Shown: positions 31,764-44,215 of the stretch, in pieces
Layout of the letters: each line of letters begins with the position of its first letter
How positions within the stretch are numbered: the first letter of the stretch is position 1
NCBI GenBank assembly: GCA_011799875.1
Contig: JAAAXO010000338.1
Coordinates: forward strand, 759,937 to 823,936
Origin: Thinopyrum elongatum
Lineage: Eukaryota; Streptophyta; Magnoliopsida; Poales; Poaceae
DNA: 64,000 nt
Direction of reading: 5' to 3'
The notes under the pieces: generated by a model
Databases searched by the model: none
The model's input: the letters and a program-made list of their open reading frames with translations, nothing else
What the model was told of the DNA's origin: nothing
Position numbers and translations under genes: made by a program

Positions 31764-34211
31764 GAGAAGTCGTTCGAGACAAAGCTGGATAACAAGTTTA
31801 ATGAATTGCTCACGCGTCTTCCCCAACCACCACCGGCTGCACCTGTCGCACCTCTGCAACGACAACAACAACGCCCCCTTCCAAATCAGTTCGGACGAGC
31901 GAAGCGTGTTCCTCTTGAGGATGGCCAAACTTCTGGTGCTGCTGTGCCTACTGTTGATGCTTCTTTGGCTCCTGCTCCTGCTGCTGCTGGTGGCGAGGAG
32001 GAGGATGATTACGCGGGCGATTATGAGTATGAGGTTGATCAAAATCATAACTACGTGCAACCACCAGCACCAGGTCGTCCACATGCAAATAATCGCAATG
32101 GTAGGTCTGCACCACCACTTCAGGTACGAGATCATGACCATCTTCCTAAATTAAAATTGAATATTCCACCATTCGAGGGTAGATATGTTCCTGATATATA
32201 TCTTACTTGGGAGTTAGAAACTGAACAACGTTTTACATGTTTACAATATCCCGAGGAACGACGTGTTGCTGCTGCTGTTTGTGCTTTCACTAGTTTTGCA
32301 TGTGTATGGTGGTCTGAACATTGTAGATTATATCCTATTCCAGCTACGTGGGCTGCTTTGAAAACTGCTATGCGTACTCGTTGGGTTCCACCATATTATC
32401 AACGTGAATTACTTCAAAAATTGCAGCGCTTAAGACAAGGAAAAAATTCTGTAGAAGAATATTATCAGGAATTACAAACTGGCATGATTAGATGTGGTAT
32501 TGTTGGGGAGAATGAAGCTATGCTTGCACGTTTCATGGGTGGATTAAATAGAGAGATTCAGACCATTCTAGAGTATAAGGAGTATAATAATATCACTCGT
32601 TTATTCCATCTTGCTTGTAAAGCTGAACGTGAAGTGCAGGATCGACAGGCATTGGCGCGAACTAATTTTTCTGCAGGTCGATCTTCATCATGGACACCGC
32701 GTGCCTCCTCTACTCCCACACGTCCTACTGCGGCACCACTGACTTCAGCCGCCAATTCCAACCGAGATACAAGAAAACAGGCACCACCACCACCATCTGC
32801 CAAGAGTACACCTTCTGGGCCTGCCCAGAGCTCCTCTTCATCTATGGCATCAACAGGGCACACACATGATATTATTTGTCGTCGTTGTAAGGGAAGAGGT
32901 CATTATGCGAGAGAATGCCAATCTCCGCGTGTTATGATTGCTACTGAGGATGGTGGGTATGAGTTCGCTAGTGACTATGATGAGGAGACTTTGGCTCTTA
33001 TTACAAGTGAAGAACACGGTGAAGATGATTCTGATCATGAGACGCAATACATGGCTCCTGAAGACGCTGACAGGTATGAATGTTTAGTTGCTCAACGTGT
33101 TTTGAGTGTGCAGGTCACACAAGCTGAGAAAAATCAGAGGCATAATTTGTTCCATACAAAGGGAGTTGTGAAGGAACGTTCTGTTCGCGTCATCATAGAT
33201 GGAGGGAGCTGCAACAACTTGGCTAGCATGGAGATGGTGGAGAAGCTATCTCTCACCACAAGACCACATCCACATCCTTACTATATCCAATGGTTCAACA
33301 ACAGCGGCAAGGTTAAGGTAACACGTACTGTTCGTGTGCATTTTAGTATCTCTACATATGCTGATTATGTTGATTGTGATGTGGTACCCATGCAAGCATG
33401 TTCATTATTACTTGGTAGACCATGGCAATTTGATAAAAATTCTGTACACCATGGTAGAAACAATCAGTATACTCTTGTTCAAAAGGATAAACATATTACT
33501 TTGCTTCCTATGACTCCTGATTCTATTTTGAAAGATGATATTAATAGAGCTAGTAAAGCAAAGCAGGAGAAAAATAAGAGTGAAAATCAGATTGTGGCAA
33601 AAGAATTTGAGCAACAAATGAAGCCTAATAATAAACCATCTAGTGTTGCTTCTGAAATTAAATTGAAAAGTGCATGCTTACTTGCCACCAAATCTGATAT
33701 TGATGAGCTAGATTTCAGCAATTCTGTTTGCTATGCTTTCGTGTGCAAAGAGGCGTTATTTTCATTCGAGGACGTGCCTTCCTCTTTGCCTCCTGCGGTC
33801 ACTAACATTTTGCAGGAGTTCGCTGACGTCTTTCCACAAGACGTGCCACCGGGATTACCACCTATTCGCGGGATTGAGCATCAGATTGACTTAATTCCCG
33901 GTGCTTCGTTGCCAAACCGTGCGCCATACCGTACCAATCCAGAGGAGACGAAGGAGATTATGCGTCAAGTACAGGAGTTGCTCGACAAAGGTTATATACG
34001 CGAATCCCTTAGTCCTTGTGCTGTTCCTATTATTCTAGTGCCGAAAAAGGATGGTACATCGCGTATGTGTGTTGATTGTAGAGGCATTAATAATATTACT
34101 ATTCGTTATTGTCATCCTATTCCTAGACTAGATGATATGCTTGATGAAGTGACATCTTGTATATTTCGTCCAAGGCTTCCTGCACTCATTATGGTGGCTT
34201 CAAAGTCCTGA
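31764..34211 (+). pseudogene. gag-protease-RT fragment without start, joined to inverted LTR
   Basis: Open in gag phase from 31764 (EKSFETKLD), about 50 codons after the normal gag start, which is missing. It carries the capsid domain, CCHC knuckle (about 32877-32920), protease-like IDGGSCNN (about 33196-33220), the linker and the N-terminal RT palm up to MLDE at 34148. There it joins U3 sequence of the opposite orientation at ATGAA, five bases shared by both parents, and the frame closes at 34211 after antisense LTR codons. The catalytic YFDD, RNase H and integrase are absent. Private changes: AAGGEEE for AAGAEEE, YEYEV for YEDEV. Confidence 0.86.
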
Positions 34212-34495
34212 AATCATCACTTGTAACTCCGTTCTTGTTCCCCTTGTGCATGCCATCATCTCCATGCTTGAACTTGCTCCAAGGTTCCTCTTTCTTGTCC
34301 AAGCTAGGCCCTTCATTTGTAAGCAAAACAAATGTATCCAATTTAGGCAGCATCATATTCTCATGAACTTTAGAATCATTACCAAGAAACGAAAGTACCT
34401 GATATTTTAATTGACGTGCGCGAGCTCTAGTAATTGGTCCAGTATGTATAGAAGCAGGGGCTGTGGGTGTAACAATGGTATTGATGTCCTCATCA
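34149..34495 (-). repeat. Family A LTR, only the first 347 bp (U3)
   Basis: U3 start is intact next to a polypurine tract. The remainder, including TATA, R and U5, is replaced by the head-to-head gag-pol fragment ending at 34148. Confidence 0.92.
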
Positions 34496-36566
34496 TCCTC
34501 CCCTTCTTGAAATGAAGTCGTCCTCGACGGAAGCTCATCTTCCTCACCCAAATAAGGCTTCAGATCTGCAATGTTAAAAGTGGGACTAACCCCAAAATCT
34601 GCAGGCAGCTCAAGTTTATATGCATTATCATTTATTTTCTCTAACACCTTAAAAGGACCATCAGCACGTGGTATTAGCTTTGATTTGCGCAAATCAGGAA
34701 ATCTATCCTTACGCAAATGTAACCAAACAAGATCTCCAGGTGCAAACACAACATGTTTTCTACCCTTATCTCCAGCAAGTTTATATTTAGCATTCATACG
34801 CTCAATGTTCTCCTTAGTTAACTCATGCATTTTTAAGATCAATTCAGCACGTTGTTTAGCATCAAAATTAACCTTCTCTGAAGATGGAAGAGGCAACAAA
34901 TCAATTGGTGCACGAGGAAGGAAACCATACACAATTTCAAAAGGACACATCTTAGTAGTAGAATGCAATGAACGATTATAAGAAAATTCAATATGAGGCA
35001 AGCATTCTTCCCACATTTTCTTGTTATTCTTCAAAACAGCCCTAAGCATAGTAGACAATGTTCTATTGACTACTTCAGTTTGTCCATCAGTTTGGGGGTG
35101 ACATGTAGTACTAAAAAGCAGTTTAGTCCCCAACTTAGCCCATAAACATCTCCAAAAGTGGCTAAGAAATTTAGTATCACGATCTGAAACAATAGTATTT
35201 GGCACACCATGCAAGCGTATAATTTCACGAAAGAACAAATCAGCAACATTAACAGCATCATCGCTTTTATGACATGGTATAAAGTGTGCCATTTTCGAGA
35301 ACCTATCCACGACAACAAATAAGCTATCCCTCCCCTTCTTTGTTCGAGGTAAACCTAAAACAAAGTCCATAGATATATCCTCCCAAGGAACACTAGGTAC
35401 AGGCAAAGGCATATATAAACCATGAGGATTGAGTCGTGACTTAGCTTTTTGACATGTAGTGCAGCGAGCAACAAAACGCTCAACATCCCGTCTCATCTTT
35501 GGCCAAAAGAAATGTGTAGCAAGTATATCCTCCGTCTTCTTCACGCCAAAGTGTCCCATTAATCCTCCTCCATGCGCCTCCTGCAACAACAAAAGACGAA
35601 CGGAGCTAGCTGGAATGCATAGCTTGTTAGCACGAAACACAAATCCATCGTTAACGACGAACTTGTTCCATGTTCTCCCTTCCTTACAATTCTGCAATAC
35701 ATCTTTAAATTCAGCATCATGCACATATTGATCTTTGATGGTCTCCAAACCAAATACTTTAAAGTCAAGTTGTGAAAGCATAGTATAACGACGAGACAAT
35801 GCATCAGCAATAACATTTTCTTTACCCTTCTTGTGTTTAATGACATAAGGGAAAGTCTCAATGAATTCAACCCATTTAGCATGTCTACGGTTCAGTTTGG
35901 CTTGACTTTTAATATGTTTCAAAGATTCATGATCAGAATGAATAACAAATTCTTTGGGCCATAAATAATGTTGCCATGTTTCCAAAGTCCGAACAAGAGC
36001 ATATAATTCCTTATCATAAGTAGAGTAATTCAGACTAGGCCCACTTAATTTTTCAGAAAAGTATGCAACAGGTTTGCCATCTTGTAATAACACACCTCCT
36101 AATCCAATTCCACTAGCATCACATTCAAGCTCAAAAGTCTTATTAAAATCAGGAAGTTGGAGTAAAGGAGCATGTGTTAACTTATCTTTCAACACCGTGA
36201 AGGCTTCTTCCTGTGCGGTACCCCAAACAAAAGGCACATCCTTCTTTGTAAGCTCGTTGAGAGGTGCAGCAATGGTACTGAAATCTCTCACAAAACGCCT
36301 ATAGAAACCAGCGAGGCCAAGGAAACTCCTCACTTGTGTGACCGTTTTGGGCTGCGGCCAACTCTCAATAGCTTCAATCTTGGCTTTATCAACTTCAATT
36401 CCCTGTGGAGTAACAACATAGCCAAGAAAAGATACTCGGTCGGTGCAAAAGGTGCACTTCCCAAGGTTACCAAACAAACGTGCATCACGTGGAGCAATAA
36501 AAACAACACGTAAATGTTCCAAATGTTCCTCCAAAGATCTGCTATAAATCAATATATCATCAAAGT
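34189..36566 (-). pseudogene. RT C-terminus, RNase H, integrase and LTR tail
   Basis: Best-preserved downstream half of pol. Open from [10 protein letters not shown] at 36566 to TAA at 34189. It holds the end of RT ([17 protein letters not shown]), full RNase H ([30 protein letters not shown]), HHCC domain, integrase core ([23 protein letters not shown]), the GPF module and the LTR-encoded tail. Its N-terminus is fused in frame, through a 17-nt LTR-derived filler (36567-36583), to the gag-protease piece on its right, so most of RT is deleted. Private changes include SLFVVV and IEFSYNRS. It could encode RNase H and integrase only as part of an aberrant fusion. Confidence 0.88.
34496..34506 (-). 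other. Polypurine tract
   Basis: GAAGGGGAGGA on the minus strand. Confidence 0.85.
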
Positions 36567-38356
36567 CTACTCCACCAAAAACGCATGGGTACCACATCAC
36601 AATCAACATAATCAGCATATGTAGAGATACTAAAATGCACACGAACAGTACGTGTTACCTTAACCTTGCCGCTGTTGTTGAACCATTGGATATAGTAAGG
36701 ATGTGGATGTGGTCTTGTGGTGAGAGATAGCTTCTCCACCATCTCCATGCTAGCCAAGTTGTTGCAGCTCCCTCCATCTATGATGACGCGAACAGAACGT
36801 TCCTTCACAACTCCCTTTGTATGGAACAAATTATGCCTCTGATTTTGCTCAGTTTGTGTGACCTGCACACTCAAAACACGTTGAGCAACTAAACATTCAT
36901 ACCTGTCAGCGTCTTCAGGAGCCATGTATTGCGTCTCATGATCAGAATCATCTCCACCGTGTTCTTCACTTGTAATAAGAGCCAAAGTCTCCTCATCATA
37001 ATCACTAGCGGACTCATACCCAGCATCCTCAGTAGCAATCATAACACGCGGAGATTGGCATTCTCTCGCATAATGACCTCTTCCCTTACAACGACGACAA
37101 ATAATATCATGTGTGTGCCCTGTTGATGCCATAGATGAAGAAGAGCTCTGGGCAGGCCCAGAAGGTGTACTCTTGGCAGATGGTGGTGGTGGTGCCTGTT
37201 TTCTTGTATCTCGGTTGGAATTGGCGGCTGAAGTCAGTGGTGCTGCAGTAGGATGTGTGGGAGTAGAGGAGGCACGCGGTGTCCATGATGAAGATCGACC
37301 TGCAGAAAAATTAGTTCGCGCCAATGCCTGTCGATCCTGCACTTCACGTTCAGCTTTACAAGCAAGATGGAATAAACGAGTGATATTATTATACTCCTTA
37401 TACTCTAGAATGGTCTGAATCTCTCTATTTAATCCACCCATGAAACGTGCAAGCATAGCTTCATTCTCCTCAACAATACCACATCTAATCATGCCAGTTT
37501 GTAATTCCTGATAATATTCTTCTACAGAATTTTTTCCTTGTCTTAAGCGCTGCAATTTTTGAAGTAATTCACGTTGATAATATGGTGGAACCCAACGAGT
37601 ACGCATAGCAGTTTTGAAAGCAGCCCACGTAGCTGGAATAGGATATAATCTACAATGTTCAGACCACCATACACATGCAAAACTAGTGAAAGCACAAACA
37701 GCAGCAGCAACACGTCGTTCCTCGGGATATTGTAAACATGTAAAACGTTGTTCAGTTTCTAACTCCCAAGTAAGATATATATCAGGAACATATCTACCCT
37801 CGAATGGTGGAATATTCAATTTTAATTTAGGAAGATGGTCATGATCTCGTACCTTAAGTGGTGGTGCAGACCTACCATTGCGATTATTTGCATGTGGACG
37901 ACCTGGTGCTGGTGGTTGCACGTAGTTATGATTTTGATCAACCTCATCCTCATAATCGCCCGCGTAATCATCCTCCTCCTCGGCACCAGCAGCAGCAGGA
38001 GCAGGAGCCAAAGAAGCATCAACAGTAGGTACAGCAGCACCAGAAGTTTGGCCATCCTCAAGAGGAACACGCTTCGCTCGTCCGAACTGATTTGGAAGGG
38101 GGCGTTGTTGTTGTCGTTGCAGAGGTACGACAGGTGCAGCCGGTGGTGGTTGGGGAAGACGCGTGAGCAATTCATTAAACTTGTTATCCAGCTTTGTCTC
38201 GAACGACTTCTCCATGCCATCTATCTTCTCCATGGCCTCTTCAAATCTGTTTAGCACATCTCCCACCTGGCCACTCATCATTTGCTGAAATTTATCATGC
38301 AACTCCTTGTTCGTCATGTTCTCCCAGTCAATCTCGTCGGCTTGTGATCCTGCCAT
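36560..38356 (-). CDS. gag-protease, fused to LTR filler and pol
   Basis: ATG at 38356. Complete gag (capsid about residues 180-345, CCHC near 420) and protease-like region with IDGGSCNN, up to CDVVPM at 36584. Then the 17-nt filler copied from LTR U5, in plus orientation, gives a short VFGGVDF-like bridge in the frame that continues into RT; the frame with gag phase ends at 36560. It lacks the RT palm. Changes relative to sister copies include TEDAGYE for TEDGGYE and QTEQNQ for QAEQNQ. Only 49 bp of leader precede the start before an LTR. Confidence 0.83.
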   Translation of the reverse strand: MAGSQADEIDWENMTNKELHDKFQQMMSGQVGDVLNRFEEAMEKIDGMEKSFETKLDNKFNELLTRLPQPPPAAPVVPLQRQQQRPLPNQFGRAKRVPLEDGQTSGAAVPTVDASLAPAPAAAGAEEEDDYAGDYEDEVDQNHNYVQPPAPGRPHANNRNGRSAPPLKVRDHDHLPKLKLNIPPFEGRYVPDIYLTWELETEQRFTCLQYPEERRVAAAVCAFTSFACVWWSEHCRLYPIPATWAAFKTAMRTRWVPPYYQRELLQKLQRLRQGKNSVEEYYQELQTGMIRCGIVEENEAMLARFMGGLNREIQTILEYKEYNNITRLFHLACKAEREVQDRQALARTNFSAGRSSSWTPRASSTPTHPTAAPLTSAANSNRDTRKQAPPPPSAKSTPSGPAQSSSSSMASTGHTHDIICRRCKGRGHYARECQSPRVMIATEDAGYESASDYDEETLALITSEEHGGDDSDHETQYMAPEDADRYECLVAQRVLSVQVTQTEQNQRHNLFHTKGVVKERSVRVIIDGGSCNNLASMEMVEKLSLTTRPHPHPYYIQWFNNSGKVKVTRTVRVHFSISTYADYVDCDVVPMRFWWSRL

Positions 38357-38405
38357 GGTTAGCAGCAATAGAAACACACAAGAATATGATGCTACAGACT
38401 ACTAG
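38357..38405 (-). other. 49-bp leader remnant
   Basis: Gag-proximal end of the family A leader (CTAGTAGTCTGTAGC...), joined directly to the U5 end of the LTR at 38406. No primer-binding site remains. Confidence 0.88.
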
Positions 38406-39328
38406 TGATAGAGGCGTGGGTGTCCCGATCTTTCGATGAGATGATAGCTATCGTTTTTGGTGGAGTAGACTTTGACGATCCGACTACGAACGTGCGAGGA
38501 CGTCGCGCCTTAGCAATCGCTAAACCAACTCCGAGAGGTTATTGACCACGCCGGAGCACAATCAACCTGACCACGAGGGTCTATCTCCTGCAAGCAAACG
38601 AAGAACAAGCAAGAAACTAAGATTTGCAATCTGGATATTGCGAATATAAGATGAAAGCTTTATTGATCAAGGTGGGGTTCTGTGACGTCTTGGTCTGGTC
38701 GTTGAACACAAACGAAGTACGCGAAGTTGCAGCTATGGCGAACTTTTAATCTAAACAAAACCCCAAAGTCTAAACGGTGCCCTAAGGGCTGTATATATGG
38801 AGGAAGAGGGGGGGATTTCGTGGCCCTTGAAGGAGGGGTCCGAAACCAACCCTATCTCTTGTTTCCCCGCACATACGGACTCTAAAAATAGCCTATACTC
38901 AAGTATTTCGAAATTACATGGGCCTGGCCCAATAATAAGGTGACGCAGCACCTATAATAGCCTCTGGACAAAATTTATGAAGTGGCATCTTGTATATTTC
39001 GTCCAAGGCTTCCTGCACTCCTTATGGTGGCTTCAAAGTCCTGAAATCATCACTTGTAACTCCGTTCTTGTTCCCCTTGCGCATGCCATCATCTCCATGC
39101 TTGAACTTGCTCCAAGGTTCCTCTTTCTTGTCCAAGCTAGGCCCTTCATTTGTAAACAAAACAAATGTATCCAATTTAGGCAGCATCATATTCTCATGAA
39201 CTTTAGAATCATTACCAAGAAACGAAAGTACCTGATAATTTAATTGGCGTGCGCGAGCTCTAGTAATTGGTCCAGTATGTATAGAAGCAGGGGCTGTGGG
39301 TGTAACAATGGTATTGATGTCCTCATCA
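38406..39328 (-). repeat. Complete family A LTR, 923 bp
   Basis: Inverted partner of 30841-31763; at least one substitution differs (GGCGTGGG versus GGCGAGGG near the U5 end). U3 start abuts pol running in the opposite direction (TTGTGGCAAAAG). Confidence 0.95.
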
Positions 39329-41958
39329 TTGTGGCAAAAGAATTTGAGCAACAAATGAAGCCTAATAATAAACCATCTAGTGTTGCTTCTGAAATTAAAT
39401 TGAAAAGTGCATGCTTACTTGCCACCAAATCTGATATTGATGAGCTAGATTTCAGCAATTCTGTTTGCTATGCTTTTGTGTGCAAAGAGGCGTTATTTTC
39501 ATTCGAGGACGTGCCTTCCTCTTTGCCTCCTGCGGTCACTAACATTTTGCAGGAGTTCGCGGACGTCTTTCCACAAGACGTGCAACCGGGATTACCACCT
39601 ATTCGCGGGATTGAGCATCAGATTGACTTAATTCCCGGTGCTTCGTTGCCAAACCGTGCGCCATACCGTACCAATCCAGAGGAGACGAAGGAGATTATGC
39701 GTCAAGTACAGGAGCTGCTCGACAAAGGTTATATACGCGAATCTCTTAGTCCTTGTGCTGTTCCTATTATACTAGTGCCAAAAAAGGATGGTACGTCGCA
39801 TATGTGTGTTGATTGTAGAGGCATTAATAATATTACTATTCGTTATCGTCATCCTGTTCCTAGGCTAGATGATATGCTTGATGAATTGAGTGGCTCTACA
39901 ATATTCTCCAAAGTTGATTTGCGTAGTGGATACCATCAAATTCGTATGAAATTGGGAGATGAATGGAAAACAGCATTTAAAACTAAGTTCGGTTTATATG
40001 AGTGGTTAGTCATGCCTTTTGGGTTAACTAATGCACCTAGTACTTTCATGAGATTAATGAACGAAGTTTTACGTGCTTTCATTGGACGATTTGTGGTAGT
40101 TTACTTTGATGATATATTGATTTATAGCAGATCTTTGGAGGAACATTTGGAACATTTACGTGTTGTTTTTATTGCTCTACGTGATGCACGTTTGTTTGGT
40201 AACCTTGGGAAGTGCACCTTTTGCACCGACCGAGTATCTTTTCTTGGCTATGTTGTTACTCCACAGGGAATTGAAGTTGATAAAGCCAAGATTGAAGCTA
40301 TTGAGAGTTGGCCGCAGCCCAAAACGGTCACACAAGTGAGGAGTTTCCTTGGCCTCGCTGGTTTCTATAGGCGTTTTGTGAGAGATTTCAGTACCATTGC
40401 TGCACCTCTCAAAGATCAATATGTGCATGATGCTGAATTTAAAGATGTATTGCAGAATTGTAAAGAAGGGAGAACATGGAACAAGTTCGTCGTTAACGAT
40501 GGATTTGTGTTTCGTGCTAACAAGCTATGCATTCCAGCTAGCTCCGTTCGTCTTTTGTTGTTGCAGGAGGCGCATGGAGGAGGATTAATGGGACACTTTG
40601 GCGTAAAGAAGACGGAGGATGTACTTGCTACACATTTCTTTTGGCCAAAGATGAGACGGGATGTTGAGCGCTTTGTTGCTCGCTGCACTACATGTCAAAA
40701 AGCTAAGTCACGACTCAATCCTCATGGTTTATATATGCCTTTGCCTGTACCTAGTGTTCCATGGGAGGATATATCTATGGACTTTGTTTTGGGTTTACCT
40801 CGAACAAAGAAGGGGAGGGATAGCATATTTGTTGTCGTGGATAGGTTCTCGAAAATGGCACACTTTATACCATGTCATAAAAGCGATGATGCTGCTAATG
40901 TTGCTGATTTGTTCTTTCGTGAAATTATTCGCTTGCATGGTGTGCCAAATACTATTGTTTCAGATCGTGATACCAAATTTCTAAGCCACTTTTGGAGATG
41001 TTTATGGGCTAAGTTGGGGACTAAACTGCTTTTTAGTACTACTTGTCACCCCCAAACCGATGGACAAACTGAAGTAGTCAATAGAACTTTGTCTACTATG
41101 CTTAGGGCTGTTTTGAAGAATAACAAGAAAATGTGGGAAGAATGCTTGCCTCATATTGAATTTGCTTATAATCGTTTGTTGCATTCTACTACTAAGATGT
41201 GCCCTTTTGAAATTGTATATGGTTTCCTACCTCGTGCACCTATTGATTTGTTGCCTCTTCCATCTTCGGAGAAGGTTAATTTTGATGCTAAACAACGTGC
41301 TGAATTGATCGTAAAAATGCATGAGTTAACTAAGGAGAACATTGAGCGTATGAATGCTAAATATAAACTTGCTGGAGATAAGGGTAGAAAACATGTTGTG
41401 TTTGCACCTGGAGATCTTGTTTGGTTACATTTGCGTAAGGATAGATTTCCTGATTTGCGCAAATCAAAGCTAATGCCACGTGCTGATGGTCCTTTTAAGG
41501 TGTTAGAGAAAATAAATGATAATGCATATAAACTTGAGCTGCCTGCAGATTTTGGGGTTAGTCCCACTTTTAACATTGCAGATTTGAAGCCTTATTTGGG
41601 TGAGGAAGATGAGCTTCCGTCGAGGACGACTTCATTTCAAGAAGGGGAGGATGATGAGGACATCAATACCGTTGTTACACCCACAACCCCTGCTTCTATA
41701 CATACTGGACCAATTACTAGAGCTCGCGCACGCCAATTAAATTATCAGGTACTTTCGTTTCTTGGTAATGATTCTAATGTTCATGAGAATATGATGCTGC
41801 CTAAATTGGATACATTTGTTTTGCTTACAAATGAAGGGCCTAGCTTGGACAAGAAAGAGGAACCTTGGAGCAAGTTCAAGCATGGAGATGATGGCATGCG
41901 CAAGGGGAACAAGAACGGAGTTACAAGTGATGATTTCAGGACTTTGAAGCCACCATAA
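39329..41958 (+). pseudogene. Longest continuous pol: RT and integrase, RNase H deleted in frame
   Basis: Open frame enters from antisense LTR and stays in pol phase from VAKEFEQQ to TAA at 41956-41958. RT is complete with YFDDILIYS at 40102-40113. RNase H is missing: TCAA, shared by both sites, joins IAAPL to KDQYVHD at about 40412. Integrase follows: HHCC domain, catalytic Asp at 40780-40782, Asp at 40963-40965 and Glu at 41071-41073 (spacing D-60-D-35-E), GPF module, polypurine-tract codons and the LTR tail. Gag and protease are absent and an inverted LTR sits at the 5' side, so no normal promoter or start drives it. Changes include HMCVDC for RMCVDC and VQPGLPP for VPPGLPP, shared with 29757-30840. 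Confidence 0.88.
41641..41651 (+). other. Polypurine tract
   Basis: GAAGGGGAGGA directly before the LTR start at 41652. Confidence 0.88.
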
Positions 41959-42181
41959 GGAGTGCAGGAAGCCTTGGACGAAATATACAAGATGCCACTT
42001 CATAAATTTCGTCCAGAGGCTATTATAGGTGCTGCGTCACCTTATTATTGGGCCAGGCCCGTGTAATTTCGAAATACTTGAGTATAGGCTATTTTTAGAG
42101 TCCGTATGTGTGGGGAAACAAGAGATAGGGTTGGTTTCGGACCCCTCCTTCAAGGGCCACGAAATCCCCCCCTCTTCCTCC

Positions 42182-42189
42182 ATATATAC
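42182..42189 (+). promoter_or_regulatory. TATA box of family A U3
   Basis: ATATATAC in a CCTCCATATATACAGCCC context. The A/B exchange point, at TTTGGG (42213-42218), lies about 25-35 bp downstream, where transcription would be expected to start. Confidence 0.6.
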
Positions 42190-42314
42190 AGCCCTTAGGG
42201 CACCGTTTAGACTTTGGGTTTTGTTTAGATTAAAAGTTCGCCATAGCTGCAACTTCGCGTACTTCGTTTGTGTTCAACAACCAGACCAAGACGTCACAGA
42301 ACCCCACCTCAATC

Positions 42315-42320
42315 AATAAA
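42315..42320 (+). terminator. Poly(A) signal in R, family A
   Basis: AATAAA about 100 bp after the presumed start of R. Family B LTRs have CAATACTTC here and lack a perfect AATAAA. Confidence 0.5.
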
Positions 42321-42573
42321 GCTTTCATCTTATATTCGCAATATCCAGATTGCAAATCTTAGTTTCTTGCTTGTTCTTCGTTTGCTTGCAGGAGATAGAC
42401 CCTCGGGGTCAGGTTGATTGTGCTCCGGCGTGGTCAATAACCTCTCGGAGTTGGTTTAGCGATTGCTAAGGCGCGACGTCCTCGCACGTTCGTAGTCGGA
42501 TCGTCAAAGTCTACTCCACCAAAAACGATAGATATCATCTCATCGAAAGATCGGGACACCCTCGCCTCTATCA

Positions 42574-44215
42574 AGAAGGGTAAAGAAAATGTTATTGCTG
42601 ATGCTTTGTCTCGTCGTTATACTATGCTTTCACAACTTGACTTTAAAATATTTGGTTTGGAGACCATCAAAGATCAATATGTGCATGATGCTGAATTTAA
42701 AGATGTATTGCAGAATTGTAAGGAAGGGAGAACATGGAACAAGTTCGTCGTTAACGATGGATTTGTGTTTCGTGCTAACAAGCTATGCATTCCAGCTAGC
42801 TCCGTTCGTCTTTTGTTGTTGCAGGAGGCGCATGGAGGAGGATTAATGGGACACTTTGGCGTGAAGAAGACGGAGGATATACTTGCTACACATTTCTTTT
42901 GGCCAAAGATGAGACGGGATGTTGAGCGTTTTGTTGCTCGCTGCACTACATGGCAAAAAGCTAAGTCACGACTCAATCCTCATGGTTTATATATGCCTTT
43001 GCCTGTACCTAGTGTTCCTTGGGAGGATATATCTATGGACTTTGTTTTAGGTTTACCTCGAACAAAGAAGGGGAGGGATAGCATATTTGTTGTCGTGGAT
43101 AGGTTCTCGAAAATGGCACACTTTATACCATGTCATAAAAGCGATGATGCTGTTAATGTTGCTGATTTGTTCTTTCGTGAAATTATACGCTTGCATGGTG
43201 TGCCAAATACTATTGTTTCAGATCGTGATACTAAATTTCTTAGCCACTTTTGGAGATGTTTATGGGCTAAGTTGGGGACTAAACTGCTTTTTAGTACTAC
43301 ATGTCACCCCCAAACTGATGGACAAACTGAAGTAGTCAATAGAACATTGTCTACTATGCTTAGGGCTGTTTTGAAGAATAACAAGAAAATGTGGAAGAAT
43401 GCTTGCCTCATATTGAATTTGCTTATAATCGTTCATTGCATTCTACTACTAAGATGTGTCCTTTTGAAATTGTGTATGGTTTCCTTCCTCGTGCACCAAT
43501 TGATTTGTTGCCTCTTCCATCTTCGGAGAAGGTTAATTTTGATGCTAAACAACGTGCTGAATTGATCTTAAAAATGCATGAGTTAACTAAGGAGAACATT
43601 GAGCGTATGAATGCTAAATATAAACTTGCTGGAGATAAGGGTAGAAAACATGTTGTGTTTGCACCTGGAGATCTTGTTTGGTTACATTTGCGTAAGGATA
43701 GATTTCCTGATTTGCGCAAATCAAAGCTAATGCCACGTGCTGATGGTCCTTTTAAGGTGTTAGAGAAAATAAATGATAACGCATATAAACTTGAGCTGCC
43801 TGCAGATTTTGGGGTTAGTCCCACTTTTAACATTGCAGATTTGAAGCCTTATTTGGGTGAGGAAGATGAGCTTCCGTTGAGGACGACTTCATTTCAAGAA
43901 GGGGAGGATGATGAGGACATCAATACCATTGTTACACCCACAGCCCCTGCTGCTATACATACTGGACCAATTACTAGAGCTCGCGCACGCCAATTAAATT
44001 ATCAGGTACTTTCGTTTCTTGGTAATGATTCTAATGTTCATGAGAATATGATGCTGCCTAAATTGGATACATTTGTTTTGCTTACAAATGAAGGGCCTAG
44101 CTTGGACAAGAAAGAGGAACCGTGGAGCAAGTTCAAGCATGGAGATGATGGCATGCGCAAGGGGAACAAGAACGGAGTTACAAGTGATGATTTCAGGACT
44201 TTGAAGCCACCATAA
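42574..44215 (+). pseudogene. RNase H end, integrase (zinc Cys lost, frameshift), LTR tail
   Basis: Starts at the LTR end in the last part of RNase H ([14 protein letters not shown]). In the HHCC domain the last Cys is replaced by Trp (CTTW; TGT to TGG at 42951-42953), which should abolish zinc binding. In the core, SMDFVLG, SDRDTKF and DGQTEVVNR are intact. One G is missing near 43392-43394 (GTGGAAG for GTGGGAAG), so the frame shifts after NNKKMW. The correct phase resumes as a separate frame ([12 protein letters not shown]) and continues through the GPF module and polypurine tract to TAA at 44213-44215 in the LTR. Clearly inactive. Confidence 0.9.
43898..43908 (+). other. Polypurine tract
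   Basis: GAAGGGGAGGA directly before the LTR at 43909. Confidence 0.88.

Larger units (their letters stand above)
41652..42573 (+). repeat. Complete family A LTR, 922 bp (reference copy)
   Basis: TGATGAGGACATC to CTCTATCA. U3 is about 565 bp and R-U5 about 358 bp. The pol tail frame ends at 41958. Preceded by a proper polypurine tract; followed not by a primer-binding site but by pol (AGAAGGGTAAAG). Confidence 0.96.

Noticed and set aside
39329..41958. Functional autonomous pol
   Set aside because: RNase H is deleted, gag and protease are absent, and an inverted LTR lies upstream in place of a leader.
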